A DNA stretch of 64,000 bases from VAZQ01 sp963840535 (GCA_963840535.1 CAWIZJ010000056.1:1-64000); one strand, 5' to 3'. Numbered from the stretch's first letter, positions 8,857 to 17,219 are shown. Program-made: numbers and translations. Notes: generated by a model from the sequence alone, not told the origin.

Positions 8857-9723
8857 TCAGCGCCCTCCCAGCAGTCCCTTCGGCCTGAACAGCAGGACGA
8901 GAGCCATGATCAGATAGGTCATGAACAAGTCCGCGTCGGGAAACAGCAGCACTCCATAGGCTTTCATCAGGCCGATGATGAGCGCGGCGACAAATGCCCC
9001 GGGCAGGTTCCCAAGCCCGCCGATGACGGTGACGATGAAGACGTCGATGATGACCGAGGTGCCAATGCCGGGCGTCATCGCGCGAACCGGCGTGCCGAGC
9101 GCCCCGCTCAGCGCGGCCAGCATGGCCGCAAAGGCGAACACGGTGGTGAACAGCCGGGGGATGTTGACGCCGAGCGCGCCCGCCATCTCACGGTCCGAGG
9201 CCGAGGCGCGAACCGTTTCCCCCCAGTTCGTCTTGTCGAGCAGCAGCCAGAGCAACGCGCTGGCCGCGATCCCGACGAAGATCACGAACAGGTTGTAGAC
9301 CGGAAATGGACGGCCGACGATCGGTACCGTTGAATCGAAGATCTCGGGCATCGGCGGGATCAGGGGAATGCCGCCCCAGAAGATCCTGGCGGCATCGGCG
9401 AAGATGAGCACGAAGCCGAACGTCAGCAGGATCTGATAGGCGAGGTCGAGATGATAGATGTAGCGGAGGAAGAAGCGCTCCATGATCGAACCGATCACGC
9501 CGCCGCTGACGGCCGCGAGCAGCAGCGACAGCCAGAAATTCATTTGCAGCGTGAGGTAGAACGTGAAGGCGAAATAACCGCCCAGCATGTACAGGCTGCC
9601 GTGGGCGAAGTTGACGACGCCGAGCACGCCAAACGCGATGGTCAGCCCGGCGGCGAGCAGCCAGAGATACATCGCCAAGCTGAGACCGATCAGCCCCTGG
9701 TAGACGAGCGCGTCGAAGGTCAT
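8857..9723 (-). CDS. livH: Branched-chain amino acid type ABC transporter permease LivH
   Basis: Inner-membrane permease of 288 residues. The N-terminal helices carry the LivH signature FGVLGVVNFAHGSLYMLGGY, and the later loop VRASASDREMAGALGVNIPR is the coupling helix seen in this family. The C-terminus ends with the usual MALVLLFRPKGLLGGR. It follows the substrate-binding protein gene across an 88-nt spacer containing a strong hairpin and is followed within 3 nt by livM. Confidence 0.92.
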   Translation of the reverse strand: MTFDALVYQGLIGLSLAMYLWLLAAGLTIAFGVLGVVNFAHGSLYMLGGYFAFTFYLTLQMNFWLSLLLAAVSGGVIGSIMERFFLRYIYHLDLAYQILLTFGFVLIFADAARIFWGGIPLIPPMPEIFDSTVPIVGRPFPVYNLFVIFVGIAASALLWLLLDKTNWGETVRASASDREMAGALGVNIPRLFTTVFAFAAMLAALSGALGTPVRAMTPGIGTSVIIDVFIVTVIGGLGNLPGAFVAALIIGLMKAYGVLLFPDADLFMTYLIMALVLLFRPKGLLGGR

Positions 9724-9752
9724 GGGATGGCGTCCACGCGGCGAGCGAACGC

Positions 9753-9790
9753 AAAGGGAATGCTATCCGCGGGCGGACAACATTCCCTTT
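9753..9790 (-). promoter_or_regulatory. Intercistronic hairpin between binding-protein gene and livH
   Basis: AAAGGGAATG (9753-9762) and CATTCCCTTT (9781-9790) form a perfect 10-bp stem with an 18-nt loop. It lies in the 88-nt spacer right after the binding-protein gene. Such a hairpin can protect the upstream mRNA or partly terminate transcription, so the binding protein is made in excess over the membrane subunits. No long T tract follows, so full termination is unlikely. Confidence 0.6.
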
Positions 9791-9811
9791 GGCGGTTGGG
9801 CTTCGGGCGCC

Positions 9812-11065
9812 TCAGCTGAACGGCGGGCTACGGTAGTAATCGGCCGCCGGGAAGACCTTGAGGTCGGTCAAGTACGCGATCGGTGCGACATCTTTGTTGA
9901 ATGTCACCCGCCCGGCCGGAACGTTGTAGACCGCCTGGTGGTCCTCCGGCCGGTAGACGCGCTTGCCGGCGGGGGTGGAAAGCTCGAGGCCTTCCAGCGC
10001 CTTGATGACGTCGGCCGTCTTGACGGAGCCGGCCTTTTCGACCGCCGCTTTCAATGCAAAGACCGCCGAGTAGGTGCACTCCGCTGAGTAGTTCGGCAGG
10101 CGGCCCCACCGCTCGTGGAAGCTGCCAACGAAGGCCTTGTTGTCCGGGTTGTCCGGCCAATTCCAGATGTAGCGCGCCGTCGCCCACAGCTTGTCCTTGA
10201 ACTTGCCCGTCGAAACGTCACGGGAGATGCCCTCCATCACGTCGACGGAGCCGCCCATGCACTGCCACCACGCCTTGATGTCGTTGAACACGCCGAGCGT
10301 CGTCGCCTGGCGCAGCATCAGCACCGCTTCCCCCGCCCACGGGGTCGCGAAAATCAGGTCCGGTTTCTTGGCCGACAGGGCGCTGAGATGAGGCATGAAA
10401 TCGGCGGTGAAGAACGGCGCCCAGGCCTCGCCGACGATCTCGATGTCGGGCCGGTACTTCTTCAGCGTCGTGTGGAACATGGCCCACGAGGTGCGCCCAT
10501 ATTCGTAGTCGGCGCCCAGATTGGCGATGCGCTTGATCTCCATGTTGTCCTTGAAAACCAGCGCCGGCAGGATGGCGTCCTGATAGACCGGAACGCTGCC
10601 GCGGAAGATGTGCTTGATCCCTTTTTTGAAGACCAGGTCCTCGGTCAATTTCTCGGTCGCCGCATGCGTGAAGATCTGAATCAGGTCAAGCTCAGGCAGC
10701 ACCGGGCCGAGCGCCAGACAAACGCCGCTGGAATCCGTGCCGATCATGAAGTTGACGCCCTGCGCCTTGAAGAAACGGGCGTTCTTCAAGGCGACTTCGT
10801 TGTTGAGCTCGTCGTCCCGATAGAGAATTTCGACCTTTCGGCCCATGATGCCGCCCTTGGTGTTGAGTTCCTCAGCGGCGAACCGGGCGCCCATCTGAAT
10901 TTGCCGGCCGTAATCGGCATGAGAGCCCGAAGAAACGCCTTGGGCGCCGATCTTGATGGGGTCCTGCGCCTGCGCCGGCCGGATGAGCGGTGCTGCAAGC
11001 ACTGCGCCCCCGGCGACCGTCGCCTGCAAGAGCCGCCTTCGATTGAACTCGTATTTGCCTGCCAT
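9812..11065 (-). CDS. Liv-type ABC transporter substrate-binding protein with Tat signal
   Basis: Periplasmic receptor (type 1 periplasmic-binding fold, LivJ/LivK family) for the livHMGF genes just downstream. ATG 11065 gives MAGKYEFNRRRLLQATVAGG, a twin-arginine signal (RRRLLQ) followed by a hydrophobic stretch and a cleavage region RPAQAQ, so folded export by Tat is likely. The mature part starts DPIKIGAQGVSSGSHADYG and contains the family segment KVEILYRDDELNNEVALKNA. The length of 417 residues is normal. An in-frame ATG at 11128 would bury the Tat motif and is rejected. Ligand unknown. Confidence 0.9.
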   Translation of the reverse strand: MAGKYEFNRRRLLQATVAGGAVLAAPLIRPAQAQDPIKIGAQGVSSGSHADYGRQIQMGARFAAEELNTKGGIMGRKVEILYRDDELNNEVALKNARFFKAQGVNFMIGTDSSGVCLALGPVLPELDLIQIFTHAATEKLTEDLVFKKGIKHIFRGSVPVYQDAILPALVFKDNMEIKRIANLGADYEYGRTSWAMFHTTLKKYRPDIEIVGEAWAPFFTADFMPHLSALSAKKPDLIFATPWAGEAVLMLRQATTLGVFNDIKAWWQCMGGSVDVMEGISRDVSTGKFKDKLWATARYIWNWPDNPDNKAFVGSFHERWGRLPNYSAECTYSAVFALKAAVEKAGSVKTADVIKALEGLELSTPAGKRVYRPEDHQAVYNVPAGRVTFNKDVAPIAYLTDLKVFPAADYYRSPPFS

Positions 11066-11128
11066 GATTTCCTCCCTGCTGGATCGCGTCCGCTGCGGAA
11101 CCAAGGCCGTTGGCGCCGATCGGCTCAT

Positions 11129-11618
11129 CGCAGCTGTGCGCCCGCAACTTTATTCGTAGGGCGCTCTTTCCTTAAGATAATGCCCCGGGAGGGGGTCGAC
11201 GGCAACCGTCCGGTGAGCTTCCGTCGGCGATCAGCAATTCGACCGGCGCGTGGGCACGCGTTCAACTCCGGCGGCAGCGGTGCCCAGAAAACGATGCACC
11301 CAAGCTGACCGCGCCGGATCAGGCAAGGTTCGGTCGATGGCGCCTTGCGCAATTCGTCCGCCGTTCGTTTCGCGAGCGCTGTCGTGATGGATCAAACAGC
11401 GCCAGCGCTCGCAAGCGGAAAAATGGACTATTCTCAGCCGGTTGTTTGACATCGTGAATTCTGTTCGATGTCGTTCGCTCGTCGGGCGACCGAAATCTGC
11501 GGACCGCTCGCTGTAGCTTCGCTAATGCCTATTAAATAACAACTTGCTGGCAGGCCGTCTTCCGCGGGTCTGTTGCCGCGGCCTCATTGAAGCTTTTCGG
11601 CACCGGGATGGGGCGCGG
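11129..11618. other. Non-coding stretch between Liv operon and recombinase element
   Basis: About 490 bases without a convincing gene on either strand. It must hold the leftward Liv promoter. I searched it for a copy of the tRNA-Cys 3' end that would mark the far end of the integrated element and saw none. A T/A-richer patch (attaaataac at about 11531-11540) is the only base-composition change. Confidence 0.5.
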
Positions 11619-11651
11619 CCTCAGGGTCTGCTGCCCGCAGCGCCCCTGAGG
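11619..11651 (-). terminator. Strong hairpin after the tandem recombinase genes
   Basis: CCTCAGGG (11619-11626) pairs with CCCTGAGG (11644-11651), with an inner CTGC/GCAG stem (11628-11631 and 11637-11640). It lies 24 nt past the stop of the last leftward recombinase gene. It could be a transcription terminator, though no T tract follows, or a structured recombination site such as a folded attachment site. Both readings are inference. Confidence 0.45.
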
Positions 11652-11674
11652 GATTACCCGGTCATACCTGCTGG

Positions 11675-12721
11675 TCACTTTCGTGCTGCGTCGACAGCGT
11701 GGGCGAGCGCACGCCCGGCGAGACGCGACTGACCCATGATGTAATGTTTTTGGGTGATGCCGAACGACCATTGACCCAATAGGTCCTTGGCGCCTCTGAC
11801 GTTCACCGGGTCCCGGATCGACCACAAGCTTGCAGCGGCATGGCGAAAGCGATGCAGGTTCACCGCAAATCCGAAAGCTTTTTTGGTGCGTCTGCGCACC
11901 GCATTATAAATCGCAATAGCGGACATGGGTCGCCGCTTATTAGACGCCCAGAGGCCAGTGTGCTTATCAGCACCGGGGATTCGGCGTCGGAACCGTTCCA
12001 GATACAAATCAATGTACGTGCATAACTCTTTCGAGATCGGATAGTCGAGCGCCCGTCGTGTCTTCGTATCTGCAGCAGGAATGTCGAGGTCCCAAAAATC
12101 ACCGGTCTTCACGAGCTGTTTGCCGATACGCAGGGCTACGAGCGCGCGGCTGCGCAGCGGTATAAGGGCCAGGAGCGCAATGATCAGCCCGTCTCGATAT
12201 TCCAAGGCGTGCGCCTTGGAAATGAGCTCGGCGGAGTCTGCCCCGGCGACGGCGCGATCCATGAGCTTGATCCCAAGCGCGTATAGGTGATCGCTGGTCA
12301 CGAGGTGATATTTGCGGGGTTTAGGCGGGGCGGCGGCCTTGATGCGCTTGGCGAGAGTCAATAACCAGGACCAATCAACGCTAGGACAGATCAACCTCAA
12401 CGCACCACGGAGGCCATCGAGATCGACCGCAACCATCGCGTCTCCGCAGGACCTTCGGCGCCACGCGGCATACCCAGCCACAATGAGCCGATCGATCCGC
12501 GCATCCGGCCTCAGGCCTAGCAGGTCCTGGCGATTGGCCGAGATGAACCCCAGGAATCTCGCATAACTGATCCATAGGTTCCGCCGGGTGGCTTCGGCAA
12601 GGTGCGAACCAGGGCCACTTCCATCGAAACGGTCGCCTACTTTGACCGCCGCTTGCCAGCGCGCTTGATCCTCGGCCGGCCAGCTGTCGAAAGGCAGATA
12701 TATTCTGGGTTTGCGGGCCAT
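11675..12721 (-). CDS. Tyrosine recombinase, second of a tandem pair
   Basis: A 348-residue site-specific recombinase. The C-terminal catalytic domain shows the first Arg in IPLRSRALVALRIG, the HxxR box HRFRHAAASLW, and a Tyr nucleophile in QKHYIMGQSRLAGRAL. The N-terminal half resembles a core-binding SAM-like domain and starts MARKPRIYLPFDSWPAEDQA. It begins 6 nt after the stop of the larger recombinase gene, so the two are co-translated from one message. Pairs of dissimilar tyrosine recombinases in one operon occur in several integrative elements in which both are needed for movement; here that is inference. The final gene of the leftward unit. Confidence 0.85.
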   Translation of the reverse strand: MARKPRIYLPFDSWPAEDQARWQAAVKVGDRFDGSGPGSHLAEATRRNLWISYARFLGFISANRQDLLGLRPDARIDRLIVAGYAAWRRRSCGDAMVAVDLDGLRGALRLICPSVDWSWLLTLAKRIKAAAPPKPRKYHLVTSDHLYALGIKLMDRAVAGADSAELISKAHALEYRDGLIIALLALIPLRSRALVALRIGKQLVKTGDFWDLDIPAADTKTRRALDYPISKELCTYIDLYLERFRRRIPGADKHTGLWASNKRRPMSAIAIYNAVRRRTKKAFGFAVNLHRFRHAAASLWSIRDPVNVRGAKDLLGQWSFGITQKHYIMGQSRLAGRALAHAVDAARK

Positions 12722-12727
12722 TTGGAT

Positions 12728-14464
12728 TTATTCCTCTACATGAAGAGTTTGATGGTCGCGTCTTCGGCCCCGTGGTTTCGTTTCAGCGGCAAGGGCTTCC
12801 TCAACGAGTTGTTGATGGCGCCGTGCTGCCCTGCGACAATCCATACCCGCATATGAACCGACCGTGGTTCTGGTGCTCCGATGCAGGAGAACCTGTCGGA
12901 GCTTTTCGTATTCCTCACCGGCATCGAGCATAACCTTCGCGCTTAGGTGTCGAAACTGGTGCGGCGTGAGCACGATGCCCGCGCGTTTGCGCACAAAGCT
13001 TATGACCAGAGACGCCACAGTCGCCTGATTCTTTGGCGTGCCGTCGATATTCACGAACAGCCGTGTGGGACGGTGACCGATGAGCTTCGGCGCGAAGCGA
13101 TCGCGATATTCAACCAACGGCTTGGCGACACGAGGCGGAATATCGTAGGCACCCTCCATCCCATTTTTCACCTCGTGGGCTGGCAACTCCAACGTTGAGA
13201 TTGCGCGCGCGCCTTCACGCAGGAACAAATGCGTATCAAATTCAAGCGTCGCGAGGTTTTGTGGCCTCAACGGTATGTAGCTGAGGATGGCGATCGCGAG
13301 GGCCGCCTGCGCTTTGGCGAGCGTGCGGAAGTTGGGCTTTTTCTCCCGCCGCGCTTCAATCCAGAGCCGCTCGGGCAGGCGGTACAGCCGACGCAAAACG
13401 GCGGGGTCATCGAACTGCCGCAGAGCCCGCTTGTTCTTGTCCGTCAGCGTCATAACCGGCACCGGCATTTTGCCGATGAGACGTTTGAGCTCGGTAAAAT
13501 GTTGATCATCCACCTTCACCCACTCGTGTGCAATTTGAATGAGCGCCTTGCCGAGGGCGAGATTGAAGGTGTTTTCCGCACCGCCGACGCTATCGAGGCG
13601 CCTGCGCAAAATGCGCTTGAAGTGGTCGGGCGAGACCAAATCGGCGAGCGAGCGGATGGCGGAGGGCTTTATCCCGGACTCTGCCAAGGCCGTGACGGCG
13701 GCGTGGATTTGATCGCAACGCAGCCGCAGCGACCGCGGCGCCAAGGCGCGGGGACGAGCATCGGCGGCAAAAGGATCGCAGCCGCTGCACCAGGACAAAT
13801 GGATCTCCACCTCTTGCCTGAACGCTTGGGGGAGACGGGTCAAATCGATTCGCTTGGGCGTGCGATAGGACGGGACCGTCACCGGCCGCAGCCCGAGCGC
13901 AGGATCTCGCGCCGCTTCGTTCCAGATCTGCGTCACCTGCCTGTGCAGCACCGTAGGTCGCGGGCAAAGTGATCCCTCGCGAATGGCGGCGATGAAGTCG
14001 CCAATCACCTCGTCGTTGATGTCCTTGGGCGCGATTCCGCGGGCGCTTGCAAAGCGCGCCAGGCGCGAAAGACCGATGAGGGGCCGCAAGCCCGAAAGCT
14101 GCTCGAATAGACCAGTCCAGGCGGCGCTCAACGGCGACTTGCCGAGGGCGTTGGCCGGCATCATGCCGCTCGCCTTTACGGCGGCCAGGAAGTCGGAGCG
14201 GATATTAGCCAATCGCTTGGTTGTGATCCCGACGGCCACCGGGTTGACGGCGGCGAGCCGAGCGCTGATCGCTGCCATATCGAGCGCGATGGCGGCCGGT
14301 TCGTTTCCCAGCAGGATCGCGACCCGTTTGACCGCCGAAATGAGATCGCGCCGGCGGGTGGCCGTAAGCTTGCCGCCGTGCTCCAGGGAGGTCAGCACGC
14401 CCGCCAGGGTGAGAGGCCCGGCGGGGCGGGGCGGGGGAGTATTATGCTGGCGTTTCCTACTCAT
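12728..14464 (-). CDS. Large tyrosine recombinase, first of a tandem pair
   Basis: A 578-residue integrase-like recombinase, longer than a typical phage integrase (about 400). The catalytic elements are in the last 200 residues: Arg in YIPLRPQNLATLEF, the HxxR box LTPHQFRHLSAKVML, and a Tyr in TTVGSYAGMDCRRAARRH. The long N-terminal part (about 350 residues) begins MSRKRQHNTPPPRPAGPLT and is probably a helical DNA-binding region; CSGCDPF near residue 230 is a small Cys cluster. The smaller recombinase follows after 6 nt. The upstream gap to the HTH gene is about 190 nt and may contain a promoter. Confidence 0.85.
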   Translation of the reverse strand: MSRKRQHNTPPPRPAGPLTLAGVLTSLEHGGKLTATRRRDLISAVKRVAILLGNEPAAIALDMAAISARLAAVNPVAVGITTKRLANIRSDFLAAVKASGMMPANALGKSPLSAAWTGLFEQLSGLRPLIGLSRLARFASARGIAPKDINDEVIGDFIAAIREGSLCPRPTVLHRQVTQIWNEAARDPALGLRPVTVPSYRTPKRIDLTRLPQAFRQEVEIHLSWCSGCDPFAADARPRALAPRSLRLRCDQIHAAVTALAESGIKPSAIRSLADLVSPDHFKRILRRRLDSVGGAENTFNLALGKALIQIAHEWVKVDDQHFTELKRLIGKMPVPVMTLTDKNKRALRQFDDPAVLRRLYRLPERLWIEARREKKPNFRTLAKAQAALAIAILSYIPLRPQNLATLEFDTHLFLREGARAISTLELPAHEVKNGMEGAYDIPPRVAKPLVEYRDRFAPKLIGHRPTRLFVNIDGTPKNQATVASLVISFVRKRAGIVLTPHQFRHLSAKVMLDAGEEYEKLRQVLLHRSTRTTVGSYAGMDCRRAARRHQQLVEEALAAETKPRGRRRDHQTLHVEE

Positions 14465-14650
14465 GAGGTTCCTCCTTTCGGGAGCTTTGGGACTGGCCCC
14501 GAGGGGTCTCGGGAGGCCAGGGGGTGACAGGAGCGGAAATTCGGGAAGTCTATTAGCATATAGATGGCGATTTTATTCCATGGTAATTTTCCCGAAGATC
14601 CGAAAACATGTGACAGATCAGGTCTCTATGTGACGGGACGTGGCATTCCC

Positions 14651-14863
14651 TCAGACGTCGCGAGTCGCGGCAAGCAGGGCCGAAAGGTCGTGATCTGAAA
14701 TGCGAACGAGGCGCCCAAATCGGTGCACTGCCAAACAATTCGAATCGATGAGCCGGCGCACGGTCCTCGGCGAAACGTTGAAAATCTCCGCAGCTTCTCG
14801 GATTGTCCGCAGCTTCGTGACGGGTCGACCCCGCGTACCTGTGCCGATGGTCCGGTCAGTCAT
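14651..14863 (-). CDS. Excisionase-like HTH (helix-turn-helix 17) protein
   Basis: A 70-residue DNA-binding protein. ATG 14863 overlaps the 3' end of the preceding HTH gene by 8 nt, which supports this start over the in-frame one at 14893. The MerR/excisionase-type winged-helix motif is clear: LRTIREAAEIFNVSPRTVRR followed by LIDSNCLAVHRFGRLVRISD. Such proteins act as recombination directionality factors or as repressors of the element. It is translationally coupled to the gene upstream and lies ahead of the two recombinases. Confidence 0.8.
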   Translation of the reverse strand: MTDRTIGTGTRGRPVTKLRTIREAAEIFNVSPRTVRRLIDSNCLAVHRFGRLVRISDHDLSALLAATRDV

Positions 14864-15107
14864 TTTCCGGCCCCTCCCGCTTGGTCGGCACAACGGCTTC
14901 CGAAGTCATGAGCTCGACCATCCGGTGGAACGGTACCTTCGGCACCAACAGGAGGCGCCCAATCCGGATCGTTGGAATGTCGCCGCGTTTGGCCGCTTCG
15001 TAGCTTCCGTTGCGGCTCAGTCCCAGTAGGCGCCCCGCCTCCGGGACCGTGTAGACGACACGCTCCACGTTCGGGGTCTTTCGGCCGGTAACTTCGGGCC
15101 GCGGCAT
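14856..15107 (-). CDS. Excisionase-like HTH protein
   Basis: An 83-residue protein of the same helix-turn-helix 17 type as its downstream neighbour: VYTVPEAGRLLGLSRNGSYE, then AAKRGDIPTIRIGRLLLVPK. The tandem arrangement of two related but different HTH proteins (one may set recombination direction, the other may regulate) is unusual for such a small element. The start at ATG 15107 faces the ribbon-helix-helix gene across a 106-nt shared regulatory region. Probably the first gene of the leftward unit. Confidence 0.8.
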   Translation of the reverse strand: MPRPEVTGRKTPNVERVVYTVPEAGRLLGLSRNGSYEAAKRGDIPTIRIGRLLLVPKVPFHRMVELMTSEAVVPTKREGPEND

Positions 15108-15213
15108 GGTGTCCTATGCTCCATGTATGACAAATCGTAATTTTCACCTTGGTCTTGGATTGACGCGCCCACCGGGGTCAAATTACATTAGGTAATACAT
15201 TACGAGGTGAAAA
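15108..15213. promoter_or_regulatory. Divergent control region with inverted and direct repeats
   Basis: The 106-nt spacer between the divergent HTH and ribbon-helix-helix genes is AT-richer than its surroundings. TTTTCACCT (15141-15149) and AGGTGAAAA (15205-15213) are perfect 9-bp inverted repeats; the right copy also includes the ribosome binding site of the rightward gene. ACATTA occurs at 15185-15190 and 15197-15202, and ATTA-gg-TAAT (15187-15196) forms a small palindrome. Operators for the flanking DNA-binding proteins are the natural reading; this is inference. Confidence 0.5.
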
Positions 15214-15936
15214 ATGCCGCCACGGAAGCCTCGGCGGGCGCCGCGAGGCCCGCAGAAATCAGCGGTTATGAATTTTCGCATTAGGCCCGATACCAAGACG
15301 TTGCTGAAACAGGCAGCGGAAGAACATGGAAGAACCGTCTCGGCGGAATGTGAGCATCAGTTGCAACGTGCCCTTGTTGAGATGGGTACCGGCCCAACGC
15401 ATGCACTTCTGGCCGTGGTCGGCTCTGCAGTCGATAGGTTGATCAGACGGAAGTCGGCTCCCCCCAACCGATGGACGCGGGACCCTTTCCAGTTTGATTC
15501 CGTGGTGGAGGCAATCACCGGTGCCCTGCGGTTGTTCCGGCCAGAAGGGCCAGTGGCCCAAGGACCGGACCGCAGCACCGAGTTAAATCAATCTCAGGGG
15601 CGGGCTGCCATTTGCGAATTGCTCGCGGAGATCGCGGCGGTGGATGCATTCGCCTCAATTGATCAACAATCCTCGGAGCGGCGGCGTCTAGGAATAATTA
15701 GGCAGGACCTAGGGGAACTGATCGGCCGACCTGCCCTTGAGCGGCTTATCGGGCTCACGGCAAAGGCTGCGAAGAACCCGGATGACGTTGAGGAGAACGA
15801 CGCGCGTGAACTTTGGAAGCTGATGGGCACCGTCGTCAAAATGAGAGCGATCGGACTCACAACCGGCTCGCCCGAGATCGGCAGGCCAACGCTCGCGATT
15901 GCCTCCCAGCGTACTCAGGCCAAAGACAGAGACTAG
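15214..15936 (+). CDS. Arc/ribbon-helix-helix-like DNA-binding protein
   Basis: A 240-residue protein. Residues about 19-52 (MNFRIRPDTKTLLKQAAEEH, then GRTVSAECEHQLQRALVEMG) match the Arc/MetJ ribbon-helix-helix pattern: a short strand, then two helices around a conserved turn. The rest is a longer helical region of unknown family and could be for oligomerisation. AGGTGA at 15205-15210 is a good ribosome binding site. Directly followed (12 nt) by the integrase gene, so it is likely a regulator of the element. A plasmid-type accessory protein is an alternative. Confidence 0.65.
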   Translation: MPPRKPRRAPRGPQKSAVMNFRIRPDTKTLLKQAAEEHGRTVSAECEHQLQRALVEMGTGPTHALLAVVGSAVDRLIRRKSAPPNRWTRDPFQFDSVVEAITGALRLFRPEGPVAQGPDRSTELNQSQGRAAICELLAEIAAVDAFASIDQQSSERRRLGIIRQDLGELIGRPALERLIGLTAKAAKNPDDVEENDARELWKLMGTVVKMRAIGLTTGSPEIGRPTLAIASQRTQAKDRD

Positions 15937-15948
15937 CGGAGGCGACTA

Positions 15949-17133
15949 ATGAGCAGCGGCAGCGGTCATATTCGGCGGCGCGGCGAGCGTTCCTGGGAGA
16001 TCAAATTCGATCTCGGCCGCGACCCGGCCACTGGCGTCCGCAAGACGCACTATCGCAGCCTCAAGGGCAGCAAGCGCGAAGCCCAGGCTGAACTCACACG
16101 GCTTCTCAACCAGGTGAACGTTGGCACCTATGTCGATCCGACGAAAACCACCGTTGCGGAATTTCTCGATCGGTGGGAGCGGGACTGGGCGAGCGCCAAC
16201 GTCTCACCGAAGACCTTGGAGCGGTATCGCGGATTGATCCGCCGGCAAATTAGCCCGCACCTCGGGCATTTGCGTATCCAGCAGCTTCGCCCCGTCCACC
16301 TCAACGAGTTCTATGCCAAGCTTCTTCGCGAAGGGCGAATCAAGCGGCCGGAAGCAGGAGATAAGCCGCAGGGCCTGTCGGCCCGCTCAGTCGGCCATGC
16401 CCACCGCGTCTTGCACCGAGCGCTTGGGCACGCGCTCCAGTGGCAGGTGGTACAGCAAAATGTCGCCGGCGACGTCAACCCGCCTCGTGTCGAGACGGCC
16501 GAGATCAAGATACTGCGGGAGGAGGAGATCAATGGCCTCCTGAAAAAACTCCGCGGACGGTCCCTTTACATCATCGCGGTGCTGGGCCTCGCGACCGGCA
16601 TGCGTCGCGGGGAGATGCTCGCGCTGCGCTGGCAAGATATCGACCTTGCCGCCGGTAAGCTCCGGGTCGAGCGGTCGTTGGAGCATACCAAAGCCGGCGG
16701 CCTTCGCTTTAAGACCCCAAAGACCAAAGCGGGAAGGCGGACGATCTCGATCCCGCCCTCCATCGTCGCCGAGCTGCAGGCGCATCGGAAGTTCCAGCAA
16801 GAGCGGTGGCTCGCGTTCGGGCTTGGCAAAATCCGCGACGATGCGCTCGTGTTCGCGACCTGGACTGGCGAGACGCGGACGCCCAATGCTTTGTCCAAGG
16901 ACTGGTCGGAGACGATGGCCGCCATGGGGCTCAAGATCACGCTGCACGCGCTGCGCCACACCCATGCGAGCCAGCTCATTGCGGCCGGCATGGACGTATT
17001 GACGATCAGCCGCCGGCTGGGTCACGCGTCGCCCACGATCACGCTCGGGGTTTACGGCCACCTGTTCAGCAACACCGACGACCGGGCAGCCGAGATTGTT
17101 GAAGCCGCGTACTCGCGGGTGCGGACAGAATGA
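15949..17133 (+). CDS. Phage-type tyrosine integrase next to tRNA-Cys
   Basis: A 394-residue integrase with the standard three-part layout: an arm-binding AP2-like N-terminus (SGHIRRRGERSWEIKFDLGR), a SAM-like core-binding domain (KTTVAEFLDRWERDWA...) and the catalytic domain. Catalytic residues visible are Arg in TGMRRGEMLALRW, HALRHTHAS, and GHASPTITLGVYGH with the Tyr nucleophile. The gene ends 86 nt before the 3' end of tRNA-Cys and points toward it, so the tRNA is very probably the attachment site. It follows the ribbon-helix-helix gene after 12 nt and appears intact. Confidence 0.92.
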   Translation: MSSGSGHIRRRGERSWEIKFDLGRDPATGVRKTHYRSLKGSKREAQAELTRLLNQVNVGTYVDPTKTTVAEFLDRWERDWASANVSPKTLERYRGLIRRQISPHLGHLRIQQLRPVHLNEFYAKLLREGRIKRPEAGDKPQGLSARSVGHAHRVLHRALGHALQWQVVQQNVAGDVNPPRVETAEIKILREEEINGLLKKLRGRSLYIIAVLGLATGMRRGEMLALRWQDIDLAAGKLRVERSLEHTKAGGLRFKTPKTKAGRRTISIPPSIVAELQAHRKFQQERWLAFGLGKIRDDALVFATWTGETRTPNALSKDWSETMAAMGLKITLHALRHTHASQLIAAGMDVLTISRRLGHASPTITLGVYGHLFSNTDDRAAEIVEAAYSRVRTE

Positions 17134-17151
17134 AAACGAAACGCGACCGCG

Positions 17152-17173
17152 CGGGTGGCAATCGGGTGGCAAT
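17152..17173 (+). repeat. Tandem 11-bp repeat between integrase and tRNA
   Basis: CGGGTGGCAAT occurs twice head to tail (17152-17162 and 17163-17173), between the integrase stop and the tRNA. Short direct repeats in this position often serve as arm-type integrase binding sites beside attL/attR. That role is inferred from position only. Confidence 0.6.
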
Positions 17174-17219
17174 TTGTGGTTCTGCTATCGTCGGGTCTCT
17201 TGTAAGTGTTTGATTTGTT

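Larger units (their letters stand above)
11619..17219. mobile_element. Compact tRNA-Cys-associated integrative element rich in tyrosine recombinases
   Basis: Between a hairpin at 11619 and the 3' end of tRNA-Cys at 17220 every recognisable gene is a DNA-recombination or DNA-binding gene. The leftward set has two coupled HTH proteins and two tandem tyrosine recombinases. The rightward set has a ribbon-helix-helix-like protein and a phage-type integrase whose 3' end points at the tRNA. The integrase-tRNA geometry is the classic one for site-specific islands. The left boundary is a guess, because no copy of the tRNA 3' end was found on that side. It may be an element that lost its cargo, or the right-hand integrase may belong to an older, separate insertion. 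These genes contain no frameshifts. Confidence 0.65.

Noticed and set aside
11129..11618. Far attachment site of the tRNA-Cys element
   Set aside because: I looked for a copy of the tRNA 3' end on the left side and found none.
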